Shown here piece by piece: positions 16,723-25,940 of a DNA stretch of 64,000 nt. The notes under the pieces are model-generated. The model was not told where the DNA came from. It ran no database searches and worked only from the letters and a program-made list of their open reading frames with translations. This stretch comes from Planctomycetota bacterium (lineage in GTDB: Bacteria; Planctomycetota; Planctomycetia; Pirellulales; Pirellulaceae). The position numbers were made by a program, and so were the translations under genes. How positions within the stretch are numbered: position 1 is the stretch's first letter; each line of letters opens with the position of its first letter. The DNA is taken from positions 1 to 64,000 of the forward strand of contig VGZC01000031.1 of the NCBI GenBank assembly GCA_016872725.1, in the 5' to 3' direction.

Positions 16723-17862
16723 ATGTTGCGATACTGGACCGCCGGCGAGTCGCATGGCAAGGCGCTGGTGACGGTCGTCGACGGGTTTCCCTGCGGGCTG
16801 GAAATCGACGTGGCGACGATCGACCGCGAGCTGTTGCGGCGGCAAGGCGGCTATGGCCGGGGCGGACGCCAGCGGATCGAAGCGGATCGCGTCGAGATCC
16901 TCTCGGGGACATGGCGTCTCCTCACGCTCGGCAGCCCCATTGCCATGCAGATCGTCAATCGCGACGCCAAACTCGAACGGCTCGACGATCTCGACCAACC
17001 CAGACCGGGCCACGCCGATTTGACCGGCGCGATCAAACACCTTGGATCGATCCGCGGCGTGCTCGAACGGGCCAGCGCCCGCGAGACGGCGGCGCGCGTC
17101 GCGGCGGGCGCCCTCGCGCGGCAACTGCTCTCGGCGTTCGGTATCGATCTGCTGGGCTACGTCGTCGAGCTCGGCGGGCTCCCCATCCCGGTACCCCCCG
17201 GTTCGCTCGCCGATCACCGGTCGATCCGGGACGCCAGTGCGGTTTACGGTTTGAACGTCGAACAGGATGGGGCGGTGAAGGCGCGGATCGACGACGCGGG
17301 GCGCCGCGGGGATACGCTCGGCGGGATCGTCGAGGTCCGCGTGGAGGGGCTGCCGATCGGGCTCGGAACGCACGCTCAATGGGATCGAAAACTGGACGGC
17401 CGATTGGCCCAAGCCGTCATGGCCGTCCAGGCGATCAAGGGGGTCGAGATCGGACTGGGCTTCGAGGCCGCTCGACGTCCGGGCTCCGCCGTGCACGATC
17501 CGATTCGATACGATCGATCGTCGAGCCATCTTCCGCACTTGGGCTACCTTCGCCCGTCCAACCACGCGGGAGGCCTCGAAGGAGGCATCACGAACGGCCA
17601 ACCGTTGGTCCTTCGAGCGGCCATGAAACCGATCAGCACGCTCGCCGCCCGATTGCCGTCGGTGAACATGGCGACCAAGGAATCCGAGCCCGCGGCCTAC
17701 GAGCGGAGCGATATTTGCGCCGTTCCCGCCGCGAGCGTCGTCGTTGAAAACGTCGTCGCCTTCGAGATCGCCCGCGCCTGGACCGAGAAATTCGGAAACG
17801 ACAGCATCGCCGAGGCCCAGGCGCGATATGACCAATACCTGTCACTATCCCGTCAACGCTAG
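16723..17862 (+). CDS. aroC: chorismate synthase
   Basis: AroC makes chorismate from 5-enolpyruvylshikimate 3-phosphate using reduced FMN, the last step of the shikimate pathway. The 379-residue product has the signatures TAGESHGKALVTVVDGFPCG, RQGGYGRGGRQRIEADRVEI with the arginine-rich FMN and phosphate site, and RPGHADLTGAIKH, followed by VLERASARETAARVAAGA and a late 'KESEPAAYERSDICAVPAA'. The usual 'RPGHADL..KY' contains an H here (AIKH), a minor variation. Length is typical. No other shikimate gene is in the window. Confidence 0.95.
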   Translation: MLRYWTAGESHGKALVTVVDGFPCGLEIDVATIDRELLRRQGGYGRGGRQRIEADRVEILSGTWRLLTLGSPIAMQIVNRDAKLERLDDLDQPRPGHADLTGAIKHLGSIRGVLERASARETAARVAAGALARQLLSAFGIDLLGYVVELGGLPIPVPPGSLADHRSIRDASAVYGLNVEQDGAVKARIDDAGRRGDTLGGIVEVRVEGLPIGLGTHAQWDRKLDGRLAQAVMAVQAIKGVEIGLGFEAARRPGSAVHDPIRYDRSSSHLPHLGYLRPSNHAGGLEGGITNGQPLVLRAAMKPISTLAARLPSVNMATKESEPAAYERSDICAVPAASVVVENVVAFEIARAWTEKFGNDSIAEAQARYDQYLSLSRQR

Positions 17863-17907
17863 GCGCGGATCGATCGGGCGCGCATCGACGCGCGGGAGGA
17901 CGGCAAC

Positions 17908-19242
17908 GTGTCGGAACCGACTCGCCGATGGATCTGCCGGGCCGGATTTCTCGTGGGATGCCTCATGCCGACCTGCCTTACGGTCGGCTGGGCCGTCCGG
18001 GCGCATCACGCGCGGGCCGCGGCGTTCGCGCTGAAGGAATGGGAATCGCGCATCCTCCGCGAGACGGGACTCGTCGTCTCGATCGGCCGAGTCGCGCGCG
18101 ACGATCCCGACGAGATTCAGCTCGAAGAGCTCGTATTCTCCGACCCCGAGACGAACAGCCCCGTCGCGACGGTCCGGGAAGTCCGCGCCCTGCGCGCCGG
18201 GGATCGCGGTTGGCTGATCGAGCTCGGGTACCCCGTGGCGCAGGCCGGACGTCTGGCCCGATTCTGGAATCCGATCGACGACCGTTTGCGCCATGCCCGA
18301 GGTCCATTGGACTGGAGCGGCTTGCTCGTTGCCGATCATCTCACGCTGCGGGGCGACGGCGTCGAGGATCTGGGGTTGTCCCTGGTGGAATGCCAGTTGA
18401 GCGGCGGGGAATCGGGCGCTCAAGCGCGAATCCAGTTCTCGGTCGATGGGACGGAACCGACGGATCGAGCGAGTGTGGAGATCCAACGCGTGCGATCGTC
18501 GGACAAGCCTCACTCCACCGTGCGGCTCGTCACGGGAAGCACCCCCCTGCCCTGCGCGCTGATCGATGCGTGGAATCCCGGCGCGAATCCGATGGGCCGT
18601 TCCGCCTGTTTCCGGGGTTCGATCGCGTGGCGCGGCGAAGCGGACGGCGGGTCGATCGAGGCGTTCGACGGTGAGTTTTCGGCGGTCGACATGTTCGAGC
18701 TGGTCACCAAGCCCTTTCCCCATCATCTGCTCACCGGAACCGGAACGCTCAAACTCGCCTCGTCACGGTTCGTCGACGGCCGGCTCGTCATGGCCGAGGG
18801 CACCCTCGCCATCCCCCACGGGATCATCAGCCGATCGTTGATCGCGTCGGCGGCGGCCTGGCTGGCATGCGACATCGACGCGCAGGCCGTGAACCTGGGC
18901 GACCGGATTCCGTTCGAGGATCTGGATGTGCGTTTCACGCTCGATCCCCGGGGTCTGGCGCTGCGCGCCGCCGAGAACCGATCGCGCGTGTTGGCGGCGA
19001 GCGGCGGGCGGCCTTTGTTGATCGATCGTGGTGAATCGGTTCCGGTCACGCAGTTGATCCGATGCCTCGTGCCGGACCGCGCGCACGACGTTCCCGCGAC
19101 GCGCCAGACCGCGTGGTTGGTCGCCGTCCTTCCCGTTCCCGGGACCTCGTCGGAGTCCGGGACGTCCCGCATCCCCGACAATCCGCCGGTCCGACTCGGC
19201 GATTCCACCCCCATCCGCGATGCGCGAACCGCTCGACATTGA
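17908..19242 (+). CDS. AsmA-like envelope protein
   Basis: This 444-residue protein starts at a GTG with a textbook ribosome binding site (GGGAGGA, 17894-17900). One N-terminal membrane segment (residues ~10-30, AGFLVGCLMPTCLTVGWAV) is followed by 'ALKEWESRILRETGLVVSI' and a long beta-rich region, the general layout of AsmA/TamB-like proteins that sit between the membranes. The final ~40 residues are Ser/Pro-rich. The family assignment is by layout only; I see no diagnostic motif. The last 23 bases overlap the next gene, so the two are co-translated. Role unknown; envelope or lipid trafficking would be a guess. Confidence 0.65.
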   Translation: MSEPTRRWICRAGFLVGCLMPTCLTVGWAVRAHHARAAAFALKEWESRILRETGLVVSIGRVARDDPDEIQLEELVFSDPETNSPVATVREVRALRAGDRGWLIELGYPVAQAGRLARFWNPIDDRLRHARGPLDWSGLLVADHLTLRGDGVEDLGLSLVECQLSGGESGAQARIQFSVDGTEPTDRASVEIQRVRSSDKPHSTVRLVTGSTPLPCALIDAWNPGANPMGRSACFRGSIAWRGEADGGSIEAFDGEFSAVDMFELVTKPFPHHLLTGTGTLKLASSRFVDGRLVMAEGTLAIPHGIISRSLIASAAAWLACDIDAQAVNLGDRIPFEDLDVRFTLDPRGLALRAAENRSRVLAASGGRPLLIDRGESVPVTQLIRCLVPDRAHDVPATRQTAWLVAVLPVPGTSSESGTSRIPDNPPVRLGDSTPIRDARTARH

Positions 19243-20248
19243 AAACGTCGATTCGCTGCGCGAATACGTCGCGAGCCGGCCCGATGGGGCTCGCGGGATC
19301 GCGGCGTTTCGCGTGTTGCCCGGCGGCGTTTCGAGCCGCACGGTATGGGTCGCGTTATCCGACGGGGACAAGTGGGTTCTGAAGCAGGCGCTGCCCAAAC
19401 TGCGCGTCGCCATGGACTGGTACAGCGATCCGCGCCGCGTGCACCGCGAAGCACTCGGCCTGCGGTGCCTCGAGACGATCCTCCCTCGCGGCAGCGTGCC
19501 CGGATTCGTGTTCGAAGACCACGAGCGGCACCTGCTGGCGATGCGCGCGGTACCGGAGCCGCACGAGAATTGGAAGTCGATGCTCCTTGCCGGCCGGATC
19601 GACGCCGATCACGCGCGGCAATTCGCCGAGATGCTCGGACGCATCCATGCGGGGGCGGCCGAGCGCCGGGCCGAACTCGAACCGCTCTTCGCGGACCGTT
19701 CCTATTTCGAGTCGCTGCGGATCGAGCCGTATTACGCGTGCGTCGCGGCGCGCGAGCCCGGCGCGACCCGATTCCTGTCGGAACTCGTCTCCGAAACGCG
19801 AGCCAGCCGGTTGACGCTCGTGCACGGGGACTATAGCCCCAAGAACATCCTGGTCCATGAGGGCCGGCTTGTGCTCCTCGACCACGAGGTCATGCACTGG
19901 GGCGATCCCGCGTTCGATGTGGGATTCGCATTGACGCACTTGTTGAGCAAGGCCCATCACCGGTGTTCGGATCGCGAGTTGCTTCTGAGCACGGCGTCGG
20001 CGTTCTGGCGGGACTACGCGCGGGCCATCGAACGCATGGCGTGGTCCGCGTCGCTGGAACGGCGGGCCGCGCGGCACACGGTCGGCTGCCTGCTCGCGCG
20101 CGTCGCCGGTCGATCGCCGCTCGAGTACCTTGACTGCGCCGAGCGATCCCGTCAGCGCGATGTTTCGCTCGCATGGATGGCCGAGCCGCCCTCGACGGTC
20201 GAGCGCCTGATCGGGGACTGGCGCGAGGCGCTTTTGCGGGATCGATAG
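19220..20248 (+). CDS. APH-fold phosphotransferase (aminoglycoside / choline kinase-like)
   Basis: The 342-residue product has the APH (protein-kinase-like) fold: an N-lobe with 'GDKWVLKQALPKLRV' (nucleotide lysine), a catalytic loop LTLVHGDYSPKNILV (Brenner-type HGD with catalytic Asp and following Asn), and the metal-binding 'LLDHEVMHWGDPAFDVGFAL'. These kinases phosphorylate small molecules such as choline, methylthioribose, homoserine or aminoglycosides; antibiotic resistance is not implied. The start overlaps the AsmA-like gene by 23 bases and the enolase-like gene follows after 28 bases, so all three form one transcript. Its small-molecule substrate may relate to the neighbouring enolase-like enzyme, but this is speculation. 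Confidence 0.85.
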   Translation: MREPLDIENVDSLREYVASRPDGARGIAAFRVLPGGVSSRTVWVALSDGDKWVLKQALPKLRVAMDWYSDPRRVHREALGLRCLETILPRGSVPGFVFEDHERHLLAMRAVPEPHENWKSMLLAGRIDADHARQFAEMLGRIHAGAAERRAELEPLFADRSYFESLRIEPYYACVAAREPGATRFLSELVSETRASRLTLVHGDYSPKNILVHEGRLVLLDHEVMHWGDPAFDVGFALTHLLSKAHHRCSDRELLLSTASAFWRDYARAIERMAWSASLERRAARHTVGCLLARVAGRSPLEYLDCAERSRQRDVSLAWMAEPPSTVERLIGDWREALLRDR

Positions 20249-20276
20249 GCCGTCGTATCCAAGGAGTCGCCGTTCG

Positions 20277-21551
20277 ATGGTTCGCGTGGAATCGGTCCGT
20301 GGCCGCGAGATCCTGGACAGCCGAGGGCGCCCGACCGTGCTGGCTCGCGTGCGTTTCGCGTGCGGCGCGGTGGGCGACGCGTCGGTGCCGTCGGGCGCGT
20401 CGACCGGTGCGGCGGAGGCCCATGAGCTTCGGGACGGCGATCCGAGCCGCTATCGCGGCCTTGGCTGCCGAAAGGCCGTCGCCTCGATCGACGGCCCGAT
20501 CGCTCGACAACTGGTCGGCCGCGATTGGGCCGGTCAATCCGATGTGGATCGCGCCTTGATTGACGGGGACGGCACGGTGGAGAAGTCGTGTTGGGGCGCC
20601 AATGCGATCCTCGCGGTCTCGATCGCGTTCGCCCGCGCGGCGGCGTCGTCGAGCGGCGTCCCGTTGCACGCCCATCTCGCTTCGCTCGTCCCGGCGCCCC
20701 GCTCCGTCCTGCCTCGATTGACGATCAACCTGTTCAGCGGCGGCAAGCACGCGGGGCAACAGGTCGCCATCCAGGACGTGCTCATCGTGCCGCTCGCCGG
20801 ATCGATCGATGAATGCCTCGCCATGGCGTTCGACGTATACCAGGCGGCCGCCGACCTGACGCGCCGTCGATACGCCGCCCGCCCGCTCCGCGCGGACGAG
20901 GGCGGGCTGGCCCCGCCCTTTCCGTCGACCGACGCGATGCTCGGCGACGCCGCCGACGCCGTCCGTTCCGCCGGCCTGACGCTCGGCCGCGACCTTTGCC
21001 TGGCCGTCGACGTCGCCGCCTCGCACTTCCGCGAAGGCGGCCTCTACCATGTCGACGACGATCGGCTGGATTCGGCCGCCATGATCGATCGGATCGCGCG
21101 CTGGACGCGCGACTTCGGACTGGTGAGCGTCGAGGACGGGTTATCCGAGTCGGATTGGGAGCACTGGCCCGAGCTGTGCCGGACGATCGCGCCCGCCGCG
21201 ACCGTCATTGGAGACGACCTGCTCTGCACGAATCGGGCGCGGGTCGAGCGGGCCGCGCAGTCGCGGGCGGCGAACGGCCTGTTGCTCAAGGTCAACCAGA
21301 TCGGAACGCTGACCGAAGCGGCCGACGCGCGGCGCGCGGCGCACGACGCGGGCTGGCAAATCACGGTGAGCGCGCGCAGCGGTGAAACCGAGGATGATTG
21401 GCTCGCCGATCTGGCCGTCGCCTGGGGTGATCAGATCAAGGTCGGTTCGATCACGCAGTCCGAACGGCTCGCCAAATACAACCGGCTGCTGGAAATCGAA
21501 CGCGAGACGCGACGGCCCCTCCATGCCTGGCCCGCGCGCGTTCCGTCATGA
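20277..21551 (+). CDS. divergent enolase-family protein lacking the catalytic histidine
   Basis: A 424-residue enolase homologue with a good ribosome binding site (AAGGAG, 20261-20266). Conserved: the SGAST loop (39-43), His158, Glu208 in DEGG, metal ligands Asp245, Glu286 and Asp313, and lysines 338 (KVNQIGTL) and 388 (QIKVG). Changed: Glu168 of yeast enolase is Asp167 (IQDV instead of IQEF), and the His373 position in the otherwise conserved SHRSGET is Ala366 (SARSGETED). Both are normally near-invariant. The general base and acid lysine and glutamate remain, so catalysis is possible, but activity or substrate may differ. A normal enolase may be encoded elsewhere. It ends 17 bases from the convergent ResB-CcsA gene. 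Confidence 0.85.
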   Translation: MVRVESVRGREILDSRGRPTVLARVRFACGAVGDASVPSGASTGAAEAHELRDGDPSRYRGLGCRKAVASIDGPIARQLVGRDWAGQSDVDRALIDGDGTVEKSCWGANAILAVSIAFARAAASSSGVPLHAHLASLVPAPRSVLPRLTINLFSGGKHAGQQVAIQDVLIVPLAGSIDECLAMAFDVYQAAADLTRRRYAARPLRADEGGLAPPFPSTDAMLGDAADAVRSAGLTLGRDLCLAVDVAASHFREGGLYHVDDDRLDSAAMIDRIARWTRDFGLVSVEDGLSESDWEHWPELCRTIAPAATVIGDDLLCTNRARVERAAQSRAANGLLLKVNQIGTLTEAADARRAAHDAGWQITVSARSGETEDDWLADLAVAWGDQIKVGSITQSERLAKYNRLLEIERETRRPLHAWPARVPS

Positions 21552-21568
21552 CGTGAAACGGGCACCGA

Positions 21569-24500
21569 TCAGCCGGCGAGCGCCGATTGGAATCGCTTCG
21601 CCGGAAGGAACGCGCCGACGCACATCACGGCCAACTGGCTCACGACGAACAGCCCCAAGGCCAACAGCACGCCTTCGGTGAATCCGTACGAGTGCAAGCC
21701 GACGCCAAGCTCGTTCACGCCGAACCACGACCAGCTCGTCGCCATGTTGCCTCCGACGGCGAGGATCGCAAGTCCTCGGTCCCCGATCATGCGACCCCAT
21801 CGCGCGTGGAGAACGACGGCATTCCAGAGCACGATGATCAGGGCTCCGTTCTCCTTCGGATCCCATCCCCAGAATCGGCCCCACGAGTCGTCCGCCCAAA
21901 GGCCGCCCAGCACGGTTCCGAGGAAGCTGAACAAGATGGCGAAACAGATCGTCCCATAAATCATCCGGATCATCGCGGACGAAGCCTCCGCGTCGAACGA
22001 TCGAACTGTGGCCTTGTCGAGCAGATAGATCAGCCCGATGCCGCCCGCGACAAACGTCGCGCAGTAACCGAGCGTGATGCTGACGACGTGCGTCGACAAC
22101 CAGAACTGGGTGTCCAGGACGGCTTCGAGCACGGGCATCGTGTCGCCCGAGTTCGCGAGGAAGCTCGCGATGATCAACGTCGCGAAGGCCGTCACCGACG
22201 CGACCAGATTGCCGACACCCATTCGGAACAGGATTTCGATCGCCATTCCGAACGCGACCGCTCCCCATCCGATGAACACGGCCGACGAATAGAGGGTCGT
22301 GACCGGAGGCCGCCCGGAAATGTGGATGCGCGCGGCGATCGCGAACGTGTGCGCGAGGAACGTCACGGCGATCAGCCAAAACGACGCGCGATTGAGCGGA
22401 CGGCTCCAGCCAAGCCACGCGAGCGCGGCGAGCACGAACGCCGCGAAGTAGGTCCACTGCGCGTGGAAGAACGGAGCGAACCGCCCGTAGAACGCCTCGA
22501 ACCGCACTTTGTCGGCATCGATCGAATCGCCAGCCGCTTCCTCCAAATAGGCTCGATAGTGGTCGAGTTCGCGATTGAATTCGACCGTGTTTCCTTTCGC
22601 GTAGGCGGTGAGCATCGCGCGGAACGCCAGAGCGCCTTCATTGACCGACGCGGGCGTCGGCCCCGGCGCGAGTGCGCTCTTCAGTCGGGCGATGTACGCG
22701 CCCGTATAGGCCGAGGCGAGCGGCTTCCAGGTACCGTCGGCGAACGGGATCGCGCGGGGCGGGTTCATCCGTTCCAATTCGGCGTCCCGCGCCGGCGCCG
22801 TTTCGATCATCTCGCGGATCGCCGCCGCCATCGCGCGGGCCTGGTCCGAATCCGCCTTGAGATCCTCGGCCTTTGGCGCCCCGTCGGGCAGCGATGGGGT
22901 CCGGAACGCCGACTGAATGACGAGATACGCTCGAAGACGCCGGTCCAATTCGAGGATCTTCCGCTGATAGACACTGAGTGATCCCGTCTCGGCCTGTTCG
23001 GCGTTCGAGGCCAGCTCCACCTGCCGCTCGAACTCATCGAGTTTGTCCTTGAATTCGTTGATCGCGTAACGGAAGCCCTTGCGCGGTTGGAGCCCGAGAA
23101 CCTGGAGCACGTCGAGATTCTCGATCCGGACGACGCGATGGTCGTACGCGGCCGGCGCGTCGGAGACGACGTCGAGGAACCAGCGGATCGCGGGATGCCT
23201 CTGTTTCGCGCGGTCCTTAAACGATTCGGTGTTGGAGAGCGACCGCAGCGCGTTGCGTGCGACCGTTTCGAGCGGTTTCACGCGCCCTTCGAATTCGACC
23301 GGCAGCTCCGAAAATCCGATCAGATCCATGCCGCGCGACGCGGGCGGATCGCGCGTTACGGCGGGCGCGACCAGCCAAACGAGTCCGATCGCGACGACCG
23401 CGGGAACAAACAGGCGTTCGAGCCACCGGGACCGCGCTCCCACCGGCGTCCCGGACCGATCGAACGACCCGCGATCGCCGGCCGCCCGCGCGCCGCGCGG
23501 CGAGGGCCGGTCGCCCTTCGCGCGATGCAGTACGGGTGCAACGGGAAGGTCTCCCGTCGCGGCGGCCATCGCCTCGAACAGGGCCTTCTCCCGCTGGATC
23601 AGGAATCGGACCAAGGTCCCCCAGAAATGGGCGATCATGCCCACGCCGACGATCATGCACGCGACGTAGGGGATCATCCATCCCGTGTTGCGGACCACCT
23701 GCAATTCGGTTGACTCGACGCCGTCCCGCCCCTGTTCGTATTTGCTCTGGTAGAACGTTTCCCCCGCATACCGGAGCGGATTGTTCATCCAGATCTTGAC
23801 CTCGCGATCGACGTTGCGATCCCGATCCACGATGCGGACGATCGACGCGTAATTGCGGGCCTTGCGGGTTCCGCTGTAGTCGTCGCGAACGACGTCCAAC
23901 AGGGTCATCGCGTATGGCTTGTACGTGCGCCGGAAACGAAGGGCGACCTCGTACGTCTTCCCTCCGGCCGAAACGGACTCCGAATGGCCGTTCAGAGCGG
24001 CGAGCACCGACACGAGATAGGTGCCGATCGGATTGTGCGATTGGGGATCGGACAACGTGACATAGGCGGCGGCGAGGTCAACCGCGCCGCTCGCATCCGC
24101 GCCGCTCCCGCCGCGGAGTTCCTTGACGGCGTATTGCAGGCCAAGCCCGGCGGTCGCCCGATTCGTCGCGTTCGGTTCGACGCGCTGCAAATCCGCATTC
24201 CGATGGTACTCGGTAACCCGCACCTCGAACGGCAGGTCCGGGTCGACGATCGGCTCGCCGGTGTCGGCGCTCCGCGCGAGAAGCTCGCGCGGGATGGCCG
24301 TCACCTCGTCGCGATCGGACGGCGATCGGTCGACGATCGCCAATTCAACCGTTCGGATGTCCTCGGCGTAGTGAACGGTCGCCCCCTCTCGGATCGCCAT
24401 CCGTTCCTCGACGTTGTAGACCGTCGCGACGAATTGGCCGAACATCAGAAGGAGGATGCCGCCGTGGATGAGTACGATCCCGGCGCGGCGGCGAAAGACG

Positions 24501-25282
24501 ATCGAGCATCCCGCGAGGAGCACCAAGCCGGCGGCGCCGCCCTGGACCAGTTGCCACAGGATGCGCAGCGACGAATCGCTCAGGTCGGTTTCGAAGGCGA
24601 AGATCCAGGCGAGCAGCGCGGCGAGCGCGCACTGGGTTCCGCCCAGCGCGGCGAGCCCGAGGTATCGAGACCCTCCCGGACGCGTGATCAGCCGGAACAA
24701 CGGCCAGAACAAGACGACCCAAACGCCGATCAGCGCGGCGCGGATCGCGGTCCAGAATTGGGACCATTCGAAAAACGGCTCGTCTTGAATGCCCTCCCTG
24801 TCGTGCCCCATCGCGATGACGGCCCACGTCACGGCCACCCCCGCCGCGATCACGGCCAGCCCCGCCATCAACCGCCCCCCCCGCGCCTGGACGCGGAACC
24901 GGATCGCGTGCGCGGCGAGCAGATTGACGATCATGGCAAGCCCAATCGACGCGCCGCCGGGAAAGAAAAACACGAACGGCGGGATCTTGCCGTGGAGATT
25001 GGGGAAGAACGACCGCGGGAACAGGACCGGAAGCTCGATCCAAGCCACGTACGACGCGAAGTACGTGTCGATGACGTCCCACATGTTGCTGTCGGTCTGA
25101 GCCAGCGTGCCGACGAGGACGATGAAGATCCCCATCGCGAGAAGGACGACGGTGAGCTTGAGCGAAGCGAGCGCCCCGAGCGCCCGGCGCGGCCAGCGGG
25201 ACGGCGCGCGGGGAGCGGGTCGGTCCCGATCCTGGAACCCGATCGCCTCATCCCTCCGCGGCGTTTCCAATTCGATCGCCAT
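21569..25282 (-). CDS. ResB-CcsA fusion (system II cytochrome c maturation)
   Basis: This 1,237-residue membrane protein combines two partners of system II cytochrome c biogenesis, which moves heme outward and attaches it to apocytochromes. The N-terminal half has ResB-like membrane segments (LKLTVVLLAMGIFIVLVGTL; SIGLAMIVNLLAAHAIRF) and a large extracytoplasmic domain up to ~residue 600. The C-terminal half has a further soluble stretch (~650-950) starting near GFSELPVEFEGRVKPLETV, and a CcsA core with SITLGYCATFVAGGIGLIYL and the WWD-like WGWDPKENGAL motif at about 1138-1148, plus a histidine in VVLHAR. The ATG at 25282 has GAGGTGATC before it. The lipoprotein gene lies 37 bases upstream. 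Confidence 0.9.
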   Translation of the reverse strand: MAIELETPRRDEAIGFQDRDRPAPRAPSRWPRRALGALASLKLTVVLLAMGIFIVLVGTLAQTDSNMWDVIDTYFASYVAWIELPVLFPRSFFPNLHGKIPPFVFFFPGGASIGLAMIVNLLAAHAIRFRVQARGGRLMAGLAVIAAGVAVTWAVIAMGHDREGIQDEPFFEWSQFWTAIRAALIGVWVVLFWPLFRLITRPGGSRYLGLAALGGTQCALAALLAWIFAFETDLSDSSLRILWQLVQGGAAGLVLLAGCSIVFRRRAGIVLIHGGILLLMFGQFVATVYNVEERMAIREGATVHYAEDIRTVELAIVDRSPSDRDEVTAIPRELLARSADTGEPIVDPDLPFEVRVTEYHRNADLQRVEPNATNRATAGLGLQYAVKELRGGSGADASGAVDLAAAYVTLSDPQSHNPIGTYLVSVLAALNGHSESVSAGGKTYEVALRFRRTYKPYAMTLLDVVRDDYSGTRKARNYASIVRIVDRDRNVDREVKIWMNNPLRYAGETFYQSKYEQGRDGVESTELQVVRNTGWMIPYVACMIVGVGMIAHFWGTLVRFLIQREKALFEAMAAATGDLPVAPVLHRAKGDRPSPRGARAAGDRGSFDRSGTPVGARSRWLERLFVPAVVAIGLVWLVAPAVTRDPPASRGMDLIGFSELPVEFEGRVKPLETVARNALRSLSNTESFKDRAKQRHPAIRWFLDVVSDAPAAYDHRVVRIENLDVLQVLGLQPRKGFRYAINEFKDKLDEFERQVELASNAEQAETGSLSVYQRKILELDRRLRAYLVIQSAFRTPSLPDGAPKAEDLKADSDQARAMAAAIREMIETAPARDAELERMNPPRAIPFADGTWKPLASAYTGAYIARLKSALAPGPTPASVNEGALAFRAMLTAYAKGNTVEFNRELDHYRAYLEEAAGDSIDADKVRFEAFYGRFAPFFHAQWTYFAAFVLAALAWLGWSRPLNRASFWLIAVTFLAHTFAIAARIHISGRPPVTTLYSSAVFIGWGAVAFGMAIEILFRMGVGNLVASVTAFATLIIASFLANSGDTMPVLEAVLDTQFWLSTHVVSITLGYCATFVAGGIGLIYLLDKATVRSFDAEASSAMIRMIYGTICFAILFSFLGTVLGGLWADDSWGRFWGWDPKENGALIIVLWNAVVLHARWGRMIGDRGLAILAVGGNMATSWSWFGVNELGVGLHSYGFTEGVLLALGLFVVSQLAVMCVGAFLPAKRFQSALAG

Positions 25283-25319
25283 GATCACCTCGAAGATGAC
25301 GGAGACCGCGCGCCGTGCG

Positions 25320-25934
25320 TCATGGGGGCGCGGCGCCGCGATAGTCGCAGACGAACACCGGGCCCCCATCCGAAGCGGTCAGCGATTCCAGCTCCGCCCT
25401 GAGCTGCTCCGCGACCAGCGCGGGCAGGCCGATCTGGCCTCGCCACCGATTCACGTTCGCCAACAGGTAGTCGTTCAAATCACCCGCGGGCAGCGGAAGT
25501 TTGGTCACCGAAACATCCAGCCGCGCGCCGTCCTGAACGGTCCGAAGCGTCTTGAACCGGATCGCGTCGCCCGGCAGTTCCTCCCATCCGGCGGGCAATG
25601 TCCACGTCGGTTCGCCCGCGGCATCGAGCGAGAAGGACCGAGCGATCTCGCGAAACGGCGCCGACGCCTTTTGGACGGCCGAGTCGGCCGCGGTCAGCTT
25701 CAAGAACCAGACATCGGCCGCGCGCGGGGCCATCGCCGCAAGCAGGCGGACCGATTCGGCATTCGCCCGCTCCTCGGACGCCGTCTTGGGAATCGAATAC
25801 CGCGTGATTTCAGCCGACTCGCGGCAACCCGCGATTCCGATCGACACGCCAATCCATAACATGGTCCCCAGTCCGGAGCGCGCGGCGCGGCCATGGGGGG
25901 CGTTCGGACGAGAGGCCGGTGGGTCGTGGATCAT
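25320..25934 (-). CDS. lipoprotein encoded with the cytochrome c maturation fusion
   Basis: The 204-residue product carries a lipobox: a hydrophobic stretch 'LGTMLWIGVSIGIAGC', with Cys37 as the likely lipidation site. The mature part contains WFLKLTAADSAVQKASAPF and 'WTLPAGWEELPGDAIRFKTL', then a C-terminal VFVCDYRGAAPP. I do not recognise a family; the context, 37 bases upstream of ResB-CcsA in the same operon, suggests an extracytoplasmic helper in heme or cytochrome assembly. A consensus-like promoter (TATAAT) sits just before the start, so the mRNA could be leaderless. An ATG at 25862 is an alternative but would leave no charged n-region. Confidence 0.7.
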   Translation of the reverse strand: MIHDPPASRPNAPHGRAARSGLGTMLWIGVSIGIAGCRESAEITRYSIPKTASEERANAESVRLLAAMAPRAADVWFLKLTAADSAVQKASAPFREIARSFSLDAAGEPTWTLPAGWEELPGDAIRFKTLRTVQDGARLDVSVTKLPLPAGDLNDYLLANVNRWRGQIGLPALVAEQLRAELESLTASDGGPVFVCDYRGAAPP

Positions 25935-25940
25935 GCCTTG

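Noticed and set aside
19220-20248. Aminoglycoside resistance gene
   Set aside because: The APH fold is shared by many metabolic kinases; no feature points to antibiotic modification and the neighbours are metabolic or envelope genes.
21587-25402. Long plus-strand frames opposite the ResB-CcsA gene
   Set aside because: They are Arg/His/Glu-rich shadows; the minus-strand frame carries membrane segments and the WWD-like motif.
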